The notes under the pieces were generated by a model that searched no databases, had not been told where the DNA came from, and saw only the letters and a program-made list of their open reading frames with translations. Positions 43,176 to 51,256 of a stretch of DNA of 64,000 nucleotides are shown here, piece by piece. A program made the translations under genes and the position numbers. This DNA is from Neptunomonas sp. (GTDB lineage: Bacteria > Pseudomonadota > Gammaproteobacteria > Pseudomonadales > Balneatricaceae): assembly GCF_016744175.1 (NCBI RefSeq), contig NZ_JADGEV010000009.1, positions 17,996 through 81,995 on the forward strand, given 5' to 3'. Each line of letters opens with the position of its first letter. The first letter of the stretch is position 1.

Positions 43176-44468
43176 CTAAGCGTTAACGCCTTCCTGTTCA
43201 GTGACAGGCTCTACTGCGTTATAGATAGACTCATCTAACTCGTTCTCGGACTTGGCAATTAATACAGAAACCATTAAGTCGCCTGATACGTTGACAGAGG
43301 TGCGCGCCATATCAAGAATACGGTCAATACCCGCGATAATAGCTAAGCCTTCCATTGGTAGGCCAACAGTCGTTAATACAAGTGACAGCATGATTAAACC
43401 CGCACCAGGTACACCTGCAGTGCCGACAGAAGCCAGTGTTGCAGTAGCAATGATGGTGAGGTAGTCGCCAGTGCTAAGGTCAATACCAAAAGCTTGAGCA
43501 ACAAACAAAGCGGCTACACCTTGGTAAAGAGCGGTACCGTCCATGTTAATCGTTGCGCCTAATGGCAGAACAAAGCTGGCGGTTCCTTTGGAAACACCTA
43601 AATTTTCACGGGCGCAGCGAATACTAACAGGCAGTGTGCCTGAGCTGCTGGTAGAGGAGAACGCCATCATTTGTGCGTTAACAATCCCTTTAAGATATTG
43701 AACAGGGCTTAGGCGCGCGATAAAAGCAATTGCACCGCTGTAAACCACCAATACGTGTATTATGCAGCCGATGTAAACGGCACCAATCACTTTAAATAGC
43801 GGTAGTAGAACGTCCATACCGTATTTTCCTGCTACCCAAGCCATCAGCGCAAAGATGCCGTACGGTGCAAACTTCATTACAAGTTCAGTTAGTTTGAACA
43901 TTGCTTCAGCAAGGCTGTTAAAAAGCTTGATGGCAGGTTCTCCTTTTTCACCGATCATGTTCAGTGCAATACCTAAACCTAAAGCAAAGACGATGATCTG
44001 TAGAATCTTACCGCCAGCAAGTGCTTCAATTGGGTTTTTAGGGATTAGGTTAATAATGGTAGAGACTAGGCTGGGAGCATCTTTAGCATCTTTAGCAACT
44101 GCGGCAGCGTTAGCATCAGCGACCATATTAAGGCCATCACCAGGGGCTAAAATTGTACCTAAGCCCAAGCCAATGGTGATAGCTACCGCTGTCGTTAATA
44201 GGTAAATAATAATCGACTTAATACCCATGCGGCCCATTTTTGCGCTGTCTTGCATCGCGGTAACGCCCACGACCAAAGAGCAGAATACCAATGGAACAAT
44301 CAACATCTTGATAGCATTGATAAACAATGTACCGATGGGTTTTAGCATCTCTGCATTAGGCCCCATGATGGCGCCGACAATGATACCGGCGACCATGCCG
44401 ATAAGAATTTTTTTCCACAGAGCTAGATTGCTCCAGCCTCCGCTTTGTTGTGCTGTTGTAGTGGACAT
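43176..44468 (-). CDS. Dicarboxylate/amino acid:cation symporter (DAACS, GltP/DctA-like)
   Basis: 430 aa with eight TM helices and two re-entrant loops. The signature regions are SSTSSSGTLPVSIRCARENLG (serine-rich hairpin 1), GATINMDGTALYQGVA (TM7, NMDGT motif) and GVPGAGLIMLSLVLTTVGLP (hairpin 2). These proteins import glutamate, aspartate or C4-dicarboxylates with H+ or Na+. It lies 66 bases behind aspA on the same strand, so its likely main substrate is aspartate/glutamate; no separate promoter is evident in the gap. Confidence 0.93.
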   Translation of the reverse strand: MSTTTAQQSGGWSNLALWKKILIGMVAGIIVGAIMGPNAEMLKPIGTLFINAIKMLIVPLVFCSLVVGVTAMQDSAKMGRMGIKSIIIYLLTTAVAITIGLGLGTILAPGDGLNMVADANAAAVAKDAKDAPSLVSTIINLIPKNPIEALAGGKILQIIVFALGLGIALNMIGEKGEPAIKLFNSLAEAMFKLTELVMKFAPYGIFALMAWVAGKYGMDVLLPLFKVIGAVYIGCIIHVLVVYSGAIAFIARLSPVQYLKGIVNAQMMAFSSTSSSGTLPVSIRCARENLGVSKGTASFVLPLGATINMDGTALYQGVAALFVAQAFGIDLSTGDYLTIIATATLASVGTAGVPGAGLIMLSLVLTTVGLPMEGLAIIAGIDRILDMARTSVNVSGDLMVSVLIAKSENELDESIYNAVEPVTEQEGVNA

Positions 44469-44534
44469 AAATAAGCCTCTATTAGTTTTTTATCATTGTT
44501 TTTTAGCTTTCATTCAGTTTTTTAGAGCGCTTTA

Positions 44535-45965
44535 CTAGCGCCCCGGACGAATCATATTTTCTGGTTTAAGGATGTCGTGTAATTGCTCGTCAGAGAGAAG
44601 TTGCTCTTCACGAACTAAGTCAATGACACTGCGACCGGTGGCAAGGGCTTCCTTGGCTAGCCGCGTGGCATTTTCATATCCGATATGCGGGTTAAGAGCC
44701 GTCACCACACCAATGCTGTTATCTACTTGTGCTCGACAGACCTCAACATTGGCGGTAATGCCACTAATGCAGCGGTGCTGTAGCATTGGCATGGCTTTGC
44801 TTAGTAGACGGATTGATTCCAATACGTTGTAGGCAATCAGCGGTTCCATCGCGTTAAGTTGTAACTGGCCAGCTTCTGCTGCAAAAGATACCGCTAGGTC
44901 ATTCCCCATAACTTGGTAGGCCACTTGGTTGACTGCCTCAGGGATAACCGGGTTGATTTTCCCGGGCATAATTGAGCTGCCGGGTTGCTGTGGGGGTAAG
45001 TTGATCTCGTTTAGTCCAGCTCGTGGGCCCATGCTCAGCAGGCGCAAGTCGTTGGAAATTTTGGAGAGCTTGATAGCTAGCCGCTTTAGCATGCTGGAGA
45101 ACAATACAAATGCGCCCATGTCTGAGCTGGCTTCAATCAAGTCGGTGGCTTGGATTAAGGGAAAGCCGCTGATGCGTGCAAGTTGAGATACCGCGCATTT
45201 TCCGTAGCGCTCATCTGCATTGATACCGGTTCCTATTGCTGTACCGCCAAGGTTGATTTCATGCAGTAGCTCAGCAAGACCGGCAATACGTTCAACATCT
45301 TCACCCAGTGTGGAAGCCCAACTCTGAAACTCCTGACCTAGGGTCATAGGAACGGCATCTTGCAGCTGCGTACGGCCCATCTTAATGACATCAGAAAACT
45401 CAGTAGCTTTAACAACCAGTGCTTGTTGTAACGAGCGTAAGGCAGTTACTAGGTCGGCGTGGCTAAGCAAAATGGCGACTCGTACAGCGGTGGGGTAGGC
45501 GTCATTGGTAGACTGAGACATATTGACGTCATTGTTGGGGTGCAGCTGTTGATAGCTGCCTTTATCGTGTTCCATCAATTCCAGAGCGACGTTAGCGATA
45601 ACCTCATTAGCGTTCATATTGGTTGAGGTGCCAGCACCGCCTTGAATCATGTCGACAATGAATTGGTCGTGATATTTACCATCAATGACCTGTTGGCAAG
45701 CCGCATCGATAGGTTTTGCCCGGCTAGGTTCCAGGTAACCCAGTTGAAGATTGGCACGGCCTGCTGCTTGCTTGACCATTCCCAACGCGCGAACCAGTTG
45801 AGGAAAGTGGTTCAGTGTGACTCCGCTTAAGTCAAAATTTTGTTGTGCTCGCCAGGTTTGGATTCCGTAATATGCTGTTGCTGGAATATCGGCTTCACCG
45901 AGTAGATCTTTCTCTGTGCGTGTGGCGGTTGTAATAGCGGCCGCTGCTGAGGCTGAGTGCGTCAT
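44535..45965 (-). CDS. aspA: Aspartate ammonia-lyase
   Basis: 476 aa. The fumarase/aspartase superfamily signature GSSIMPGKIN is at residues 329-338 on the flexible loop holding the catalytic Ser; GGAGTSTNMNANEVIAN, NDAYPTA and TQLQDAVPMTLGQEF are the other conserved regions. It deaminates L-aspartate to fumarate and ammonia. The first ~17 residues are a low-complexity Ala/Thr leader absent from most homologues. A sigma-54 promoter (46020-46035) and two upstream inverted repeats precede it; the symporter gene follows. Confidence 0.94.
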   Translation of the reverse strand: MTHSASAAAAITTATRTEKDLLGEADIPATAYYGIQTWRAQQNFDLSGVTLNHFPQLVRALGMVKQAAGRANLQLGYLEPSRAKPIDAACQQVIDGKYHDQFIVDMIQGGAGTSTNMNANEVIANVALELMEHDKGSYQQLHPNNDVNMSQSTNDAYPTAVRVAILLSHADLVTALRSLQQALVVKATEFSDVIKMGRTQLQDAVPMTLGQEFQSWASTLGEDVERIAGLAELLHEINLGGTAIGTGINADERYGKCAVSQLARISGFPLIQATDLIEASSDMGAFVLFSSMLKRLAIKLSKISNDLRLLSMGPRAGLNEINLPPQQPGSSIMPGKINPVIPEAVNQVAYQVMGNDLAVSFAAEAGQLQLNAMEPLIAYNVLESIRLLSKAMPMLQHRCISGITANVEVCRAQVDNSIGVVTALNPHIGYENATRLAKEALATGRSVIDLVREEQLLSDEQLHDILKPENMIRPGR

Positions 45966-46019
45966 GAGTATGAATAGCTCTTTTTATTATTAGTTGTTGA
46001 TTACCGTGCTTATTAATAG

Positions 46020-46035
46020 AGCAAGTCTGATGCCA
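46020..46035 (-). promoter_or_regulatory. Sigma-54 promoter of the aspA-symporter operon
   Basis: On the minus strand the bases read TGGCAT-CAGAC-TTGCT. TGGCA and TTGC match the -24/-12 consensus, and the GG and GC doublets are separated by exactly 10 bases, the required spacing. The predicted start of transcription is near 46010, giving a leader of about 45 bases to aspA. The nearby sigma-54 activator gene supports it. Confidence 0.75.
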
Positions 46036-46114
46036 GTTGTTTTGTGTTTATTTAAATTATTGTTTCTAAAGAGTTTTATGGTTTTTTTTATTGAGTTTAT
46101 TTGATACAAATCGT

Positions 46115-46130
46115 TATAACTTTGGTTATA
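46115..46130. promoter_or_regulatory. Inverted repeat 1, candidate enhancer site for the sigma-54 activator
   Basis: TATAAC-TTTG-GTTATA is a perfect 6+4+6 inverted repeat centred about 112 bases upstream of the predicted aspA start point. The same element recurs at 46214. Position and repetition fit binding sites of an NtrC-family activator. Confidence 0.6.
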
Positions 46131-46213
46131 GGATGAAAGGTAAATCGTCGCTAGTATTGAGCTGTAGAGCAGTGTTAGTGCGAGATACGAGTGGATATAA
46201 CAGGCGTTATGGT

Positions 46214-46229
46214 TATAACTTTTGTTATA
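46214..46229. promoter_or_regulatory. Inverted repeat 2, candidate enhancer site for the sigma-54 activator
   Basis: TATAAC-TTTT-GTTATA, identical to the repeat at 46115 except one loop base, and flanked by the same GG on the right. It is centred about 211 bases upstream of the predicted aspA start point and 99 bases from the first repeat. Confidence 0.6.
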
Positions 46230-46345
46230 GGGGATGGTTATGAGTGAGTACTTTTAGAAAGTCGATATATAAGTGTGTACAAGGCTTATCTATTCCTAAT
46301 AGTTATAGATTGTTTGCGTGGGTTTCTCTGTTAGTGGTAGGTGTT

Positions 46346-46360
46346 TGGCTGGTAGAGTGC
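46346..46360 (+). promoter_or_regulatory. Weak second sigma-54-like promoter for the TSUP gene
   Basis: TGGCTG-GTAGA-GTGC has the right -24/-12 spacing (10 bases between GG and GC) but a mismatched -12 element. Transcription would begin near 46372, directly before the AAGGG ribosome-binding site of the TSUP gene, leaving a very short leader. Low confidence. Confidence 0.3.
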
Positions 46361-46384
46361 GGGCTCTTGGATAAGGGAACGACG

Positions 46385-47188
46385 ATGGAACTAGATATAA
46401 CGCTCATCATTGTATTGATCTTAACGGGCTTTGGTGCCGGTATGATTGACGCTATTGCTGGAGGTGGAGGCCTTATTACACTGCCCGTGTTATTGGCGAC
46501 TGGTATGAGCCCAGTAGAAGCATTGGCGACAAATAAACTACAAGGAAGCTTTGGTACTTTGGCGGCGTCTGTTTACTTCGTGCGTAAAAAACTGGTTGAT
46601 CTATCACAGATGAAACTAATGATCGTCTGTACTTTTTGGGGAGCTGTAGTGGGCACGTTACTGGTACAGCAGCTGGATGCCAGTTTGTTGTCAGCCGTTA
46701 TGCCTGTGTTACTCGTGCTTATTGCTTTGTACTTTATGTTTTCTAAGCGAATGGGTGATGAAGACCGAGATAGAAAAATCGGTAATGCACTATTTGCGTT
46801 TGTGTTTACCTTCGCGATTGGTTTTTATGATGGTTTTTTCGGCCCAGGTACGGGTACTTTTTTTGCGGTGGCCTTTGTGTCTTTACTGGGTTTCAGTATG
46901 GCTCGTGCTACAGCGCATACTAAAGTATTGAACTTTACATCAAATATAGCTTCGCTTATTTTCTTTGCTATGGGCGGCAATATTATCTGGATAGCGGGGT
47001 TTATAATGGCGGCCGGTCAGCTGGTAGGTGGTCAGCTGGGGGCGAGAATGGTAGTGAGTAAAGGTGTGAGTTTAGTGCGCCCTTTAATTGTTGTTGTAAC
47101 CTTGGTGATGTCTGCAAAACTGCTCTTTGATCAGTACCAGAAAGGCGATAGCCAGTTGCTCGGTCAGATTTTAAGTTATGTGTACTGA
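46385..47188 (+). CDS. TSUP (TauE/SafE) family membrane transporter
   Basis: 267 aa with about eight TM helices. The family signature appears twice: GFGAGMIDAIAGGGGLITLP in the first half and FAIGFYDGFFGPGTGTFF in the second. TSUP proteins export or import small organic anions, sulfonates or sulfite. The ATG at 46385 follows AAGGG by seven bases and gives the normal family N-terminus, so the longer GTG start at 46244 is rejected. It converges with the LysR gene and overlaps its end by 13 bases. Confidence 0.9.
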   Translation: MELDITLIIVLILTGFGAGMIDAIAGGGGLITLPVLLATGMSPVEALATNKLQGSFGTLAASVYFVRKKLVDLSQMKLMIVCTFWGAVVGTLLVQQLDASLLSAVMPVLLVLIALYFMFSKRMGDEDRDRKIGNALFAFVFTFAIGFYDGFFGPGTGTFFAVAFVSLLGFSMARATAHTKVLNFTSNIASLIFFAMGGNIIWIAGFIMAAGQLVGGQLGARMVVSKGVSLVRPLIVVVTLVMSAKLLFDQYQKGDSQLLGQILSYVY

Positions 47189-48018
47189 AAAAAGTGCTGT
47201 TTCAATTGTGATTGTAAACGTGCAATGCGTTCACGTTTTAGACTGCTGGGTCGGTAACAAAGGTGAACGGGTCGGCTGAGTGCTACAGGTGGCGAGTGAA
47301 TGAGGTTGGGTGGAATCCGCATGATGTTGATCAGTCCGCGTGGGATTAATGCGGGGGCAATACCATCTATACCTAACTGCGCAACGGCAAAGTATGAGTC
47401 CATTTGCATCATAGGTTGCAGGTTGCTCTGTAATAATTGAGCTTGTAAGTAACGATTTGCTGGGTTCTGTAGATCGATTGTTAATACTTTTAGCTGTTGC
47501 TCAAAATTGACTGCTTGAGGGTAGACCAGAACAAAAGGCTCTTCTAATAATTTATCAATCTGCAAATCGTTAGCGGCAGGCAAACGGCCTGCACAGATAC
47601 CTAAGGCTGCGTCACCCGCGCGTACTTGTTCCAAAATAACCGGTGTGTGATGTGTACGAAAATTAAGACTGGTATCTTGCTTTAGGTAATCACGTAACAA
47701 GGGGCCAAGATAAGCTGCCAGTACGGTTTCAGAGCAGGCTATCTGTAATGTTCGCTCATCAGTAAACGTCTGTTGATCAAATAATAAGCCTTTTAATGTG
47801 ACAAGCTCTGGCCCAGCGGTAGCCAGCAGTTCACGAGCTTCTGCTGTGAGTTGTATATGTCGGCCACGCGGTTCTATCAGCTTTTTTCCCAGCCGTGCCT
47901 CTAGGTTAGCAATACGCTTACTCACTGCTGATTGGCTAATATACAGACGGCTACCAGCCTTACCCATTGTGCCTTCTTGCGCTAATACATACAGGGTTTC
48001 TAAGCCTTCAAGTAACAC
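47176..48018 (-). CDS. LysR family regulator (GTG start, coupled to the sigma-54 activator gene)
   Basis: 280 aa. GLETLYVLAQEGTMGKAGSR and SQSAVSKRIANLEARLGKKL form the LysR helix-turn-helix; the remainder is the effector-binding domain. The GTG start at 48018 lies one base beyond the stop of the upstream sigma-54 regulator gene, six bases after AGGAG, so the two are coupled. The longer ATG-start frame to 48132 would overlap that gene and is not used. Role: probably an accessory regulator for the TSUP or aspA region. Confidence 0.85.
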   Translation of the reverse strand: MLLEGLETLYVLAQEGTMGKAGSRLYISQSAVSKRIANLEARLGKKLIEPRGRHIQLTAEARELLATAGPELVTLKGLLFDQQTFTDERTLQIACSETVLAAYLGPLLRDYLKQDTSLNFRTHHTPVILEQVRAGDAALGICAGRLPAANDLQIDKLLEEPFVLVYPQAVNFEQQLKVLTIDLQNPANRYLQAQLLQSNLQPMMQMDSYFAVAQLGIDGIAPALIPRGLINIMRIPPNLIHSPPVALSRPVHLCYRPSSLKRERIARLQSQLKQHFFQYT

Positions 48019-48019
48019 C

Positions 48020-49447
48020 TTATTCTCCTGGTCGGGCTTTTTTAAGTCGTTTGCTAAGAGCTGGCTGTGAGATACCCAATAGTCGCGCTGCCAACGATTG
48101 ATTGTTATTAGCACGGCGTAATGCTTCTTCAACGAGCAGGCTATCCATCTGCGCTAGTGTTGGTAAAGGCTCCTCAGCATTGAAATGGGATGGGCTGTTA
48201 TTTAATTGGTCCGTTGGGTGTTCTGTCATTTCAATGTTTTTTCCTATTACTTGGCGAAATACCTCCATAGATAATAGGTGTGAGCGGTGTTGGCTGAGAG
48301 CATCAAAAATAAGTGCGCGTAGTTCGCGAATATTCCCAGGAAAATTATAGTTACTTAATAAAACGGGTAACTCCGGAGGGTAGCTAGGTACGGGTTTATC
48401 CATCTCTTGTGCCGCCTGAGCTAAAAAGTGCTCAAGCAGTAAGGGTAGATCTTCTTTGCGTTGGCGTAGTGGTGGAATATGAATTTGATGCGTACATAAG
48501 CGGTAATACAGGTCGCGACGAAAGCTCCCTTCTGCTTGGCGCTGCTGTAATTCTTGATGAGTTGCTACAATCACACGCGCACGGATTCTTTTAGGGCGGT
48601 CACTGCCTAAGGGATAATATTCGCCTTCTTGCAATAGACGCAGCAACTTTACTTGCGAGGCCATGCTGAGATCTCCAATCTCATCGAGAAACAGTGTGCC
48701 TCCGGCGGCTTCTTCTATTAACCCTGCACGGCTGCGTTCGGCACCGGTAAAGGCGCCACGCTGGTGGCCAAATAAAGTATCGGCAAAAACATTGTCATCC
48801 AGCCCTGCAACATTAACAGACACCAGTGGCCCAGCTCGGTTACTGAGCTGATGCGCGGCTTTAGCCAGTAATTCTTTACCTGTTCCGCTTTCCCCACAGA
48901 TCAGTAACGGCTGATTACTTGGCGCTACTGATTCAAGGTATTGAAAGACAGCCCGCATCTGCTTACTACAGCTAATAATTGGGTCAAAGACATGCGGGTT
49001 TTCAAGGTTATTGTTGAGGATGCGCTGCCCTAGTGCCTGGTTCTCTCTGCGCATCTCTTGCATACGGATGGCGCGCTTTATGCCTTCTATTAAGCGGCCT
49101 TCTTCACTGGTTTTTACGAAGTAATCAAATGCCCCTTGTTGTAAGCATTTAACGGCAGATTCAACGTGGTTTAAACCGCTGATGATAATGACCGAGATAT
49201 CAGGATGTTGCTCCGTGATTCTTTGAAGAAGCTGCTGCCCCGAAATATGAGGCATAGTAAGATCAAGTAGTATCAGACCAATCGATTCTTGTTGAAGAAT
49301 GTCCATAACATTACGGCTATCACTGCAGCGATGAATATGAGTAATGCCGCCATTGCGTTCCAGTGTAATGCTTAAACTACGTAGGAATGATGCTTCATCG
49401 TCAACCAGTAGTATGCCGAATTCAGGGTAGAACGTTTGGTTGATCAT
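48020..49447 (-). CDS. Sigma-54 dependent response regulator (NtrC/DctD/AauR type)
   Basis: 475 aa. REC domain 1-125 with phosphoacceptor Asp62 (LLDLTMP); AAA+ domain with Walker A GESGTGKE at 185-192, the sigma-54 contact loop GAFTGA at 231-236 and Walker B TLFLDEIGD at about 251; a Fis-type helix-turn-helix at 450-475 (QSLAARLLGISQPALSKRL). It remodels sigma-54 RNA polymerase after phosphorylation. The kinase gene overlaps its start by four bases. Its targets are predicted to be the two repeats upstream of aspA, as in the AauRS acidic amino-acid systems of pseudomonads. Confidence 0.95.
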   Translation of the reverse strand: MINQTFYPEFGILLVDDEASFLRSLSITLERNGGITHIHRCSDSRNVMDILQQESIGLILLDLTMPHISGQQLLQRITEQHPDISVIIISGLNHVESAVKCLQQGAFDYFVKTSEEGRLIEGIKRAIRMQEMRRENQALGQRILNNNLENPHVFDPIISCSKQMRAVFQYLESVAPSNQPLLICGESGTGKELLAKAAHQLSNRAGPLVSVNVAGLDDNVFADTLFGHQRGAFTGAERSRAGLIEEAAGGTLFLDEIGDLSMASQVKLLRLLQEGEYYPLGSDRPKRIRARVIVATHQELQQRQAEGSFRRDLYYRLCTHQIHIPPLRQRKEDLPLLLEHFLAQAAQEMDKPVPSYPPELPVLLSNYNFPGNIRELRALIFDALSQHRSHLLSMEVFRQVIGKNIEMTEHPTDQLNNSPSHFNAEEPLPTLAQMDSLLVEEALRRANNNQSLAARLLGISQPALSKRLKKARPGE

Positions 49448-51150
49448 GTTTTCTTTCCGTTGATTGGCAATGTCATAGTGACGGTTGTACCTTGGGAAGG
49501 AATTGAATCAAAGTGTAGAGTACCGCCGTGTGTTTGTACTATTCCGCTTGAAACCGATAAACCTAACCCGGTACCGCCATGTTCACGCCTCGTGGTGAAA
49601 AAAGGATCAAGTAGACGAGATAAGTTACGTGCTTCGATACCGTAGCCTTCATCGCTGATTTGTAAACAGATTTGTTGTGTTTCACTTATCAGGTAGGTGC
49701 TTACTGCAATCGCTTTACTACGGTCATGTAATGCTTGGCAGGCATTCAGAAGCAGATTAATGACAACTTGCTCGATTCTTTGGGCGTTGCCGTAAATAGT
49801 AGGAAGCTTGGCACTGTAATCGCAACTAAAATTGTCTGTGCTGTTGTGAATTGAGTTCTCGGCTAGCCTAACGGCCGTGGTTACCACTTTGTTCAGGTCA
49901 AATGCTTCATAGATGTCTTCGCTTTCTTGACGGGAAAAGTCCTTTAGGTCATTAACGATACGTTTTATACGCCGTGCACCATCATGCATATCACTCATTA
50001 GCACAGGGATTTCGTTGCGCATTTGAGAATAGGCTAGACCTCCAAGCAAAAAATCGCCGTGCTGCTCATAATGCTGCTCGAGTATCTCTTCACAGTCTTG
50101 CCATGCTTCTTGTATAACGGGCATGTTTAGCAGCAATAGCCCCGTCGGGTTGTTTATTTCATGGGCTACACCTGAGACCAAAATCCCCAGAGAAGTCATT
50201 TTATCTGCTTGGATTAGCTGTTGCTGCTGCATATCTAACTCGGCTGTTCTTTTATCGACTTGGCGTTTCAGCATGCGATTCCAGGTGATACTGCCGCCAA
50301 GAATCAGTAATAACAGGGCAGAAAAAAATGCAGCAAGTTTACCCAACTGTTTCCAGGGAAGACTTTTTTCCTGCAGTGGTCCGAGCCATTTATTATAAAT
50401 GAGTTGTTGGCGGCCAGTATTTTTAAGAATAGCTAATCCTTCGCTAAACTGTGCGAGTAAGTCTTCGTTACCTTTAAGAACGGCATATCCATAGTGTTGT
50501 GCCTGAAAGGGTTTGCCAACAGGGATGATGTTAGACAGTCCCAATTCTTTACCAAGGTATAAGCCTGGTAAGTTAGCAACAAGTGCATAGTCATGTTTGC
50601 CCGCAGCGAGTTGGCGTAAGGCATCGGCATGGGTTTCGACAGTGAAGAGTTTTGCGCCAACATCATTTTGGAGTAAGTAGTCATGCATAATGCCATTTTT
50701 TTGGACGACGACTTCTTTGTCTTTTAATTGTTGTAATGAAGTGGCACGCGGGGTGCCTTGTCGTGCAAATATAGATTGATGAATAATGGCGTGTGGCGGA
50801 CTAAAGTCAAAGGTTTCGCGTCGTTCAGGTGAGTTGACCATGCCTTGTAAAGCATCGATGTTGCCTTCTTTAAGAGATTTTCGAACTTGTGCCCAGTCTG
50901 AAAAAATGAACTCTACTTTCATTCCCATCACTTCTGCAATAGCGAGTGTTAGCTCGACATTGTACCCACTGGGTTGGCCTCCATCATCGAGAAACTCATA
51001 GGGAGGGTAGTTATAATCTCCACCTATCAGTACGGTTTGATCAGGAGATAAGTTGCGTGCGCTGGCAAACGGACTGATGAACGCTACCAGTAGCAATAGT
51101 AGCAATAGTAGCAATAGTAGGCATAGTGGTTGTCTATGATTTAAATACAT
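49444..51150 (-). CDS. Sensor histidine kinase with periplasmic amino-acid-binding domain
   Basis: 568 aa. A Leu-rich signal anchor is followed by an SBP_bac_3 domain (about 37-257; GGDYNYPPYEFLDDGGQPSGYNVE split around the ligand site, IDALQGMVNSPERRETFDFS), a TM helix at about 272-290, a short coil and a HisKA/HATPase core. The phosphorylated His330 lies in VAHEINNPTG; N box NLLLNACQAL, G boxes DEGYGIE and GGTGLGLS are intact. It likely senses an amino acid such as aspartate or glutamate. TTG 51159 is also in frame; ATG 51150 is preferred. It overlaps the regulator start by four bases. Confidence 0.94.
   Translation of the reverse strand: MYLNHRQPLCLLLLLLLLLLLVAFISPFASARNLSPDQTVLIGGDYNYPPYEFLDDGGQPSGYNVELTLAIAEVMGMKVEFIFSDWAQVRKSLKEGNIDALQGMVNSPERRETFDFSPPHAIIHQSIFARQGTPRATSLQQLKDKEVVVQKNGIMHDYLLQNDVGAKLFTVETHADALRQLAAGKHDYALVANLPGLYLGKELGLSNIIPVGKPFQAQHYGYAVLKGNEDLLAQFSEGLAILKNTGRQQLIYNKWLGPLQEKSLPWKQLGKLAAFFSALLLLILGGSITWNRMLKRQVDKRTAELDMQQQQLIQADKMTSLGILVSGVAHEINNPTGLLLLNMPVIQEAWQDCEEILEQHYEQHGDFLLGGLAYSQMRNEIPVLMSDMHDGARRIKRIVNDLKDFSRQESEDIYEAFDLNKVVTTAVRLAENSIHNSTDNFSCDYSAKLPTIYGNAQRIEQVVINLLLNACQALHDRSKAIAVSTYLISETQQICLQISDEGYGIEARNLSRLLDPFFTTRREHGGTGLGLSVSSGIVQTHGGTLHFDSIPSQGTTVTMTLPINGKKT
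51091..51117 (-). repeat. Three exact 9-bp tandem repeats in the kinase signal sequence
   Basis: TAGCAATAG occurs three times in succession on the plus strand; on the coding strand each unit (CTATTGCTA) encodes Leu-Leu-Leu. The run supplies nine of the leucines of the signal anchor. Units are a multiple of three, so slippage would change the hydrophobic length without breaking the frame. Confidence 0.85.
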
Positions 51151-51256
51151 AATGACCAAATAGTGTAGACTTTAGTCGTGATCATAGCGGTATTGAGTAA
51201 CGGTTCATAGATAGTAGTTATATCAGTACCTGCATTTTTCTTCTAGGAGGTTATTG

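Noticed and set aside
43252-44205. Plus-strand frames inside the symporter gene
   Set aside because: Shadows of the minus-strand gene, without ribosome-binding sites or family features.
46244-46384. 47-codon N-terminal extension of the TSUP gene
   Set aside because: Its GTG start is unsupported, while ATG 46385 has AAGGG seven bases ahead and matches the family's start.
48019-48132. 38-codon upstream extension of the LysR gene
   Set aside because: It would lie wholly inside the sigma-54 regulator gene; the GTG at 48018 has a proper ribosome-binding site.
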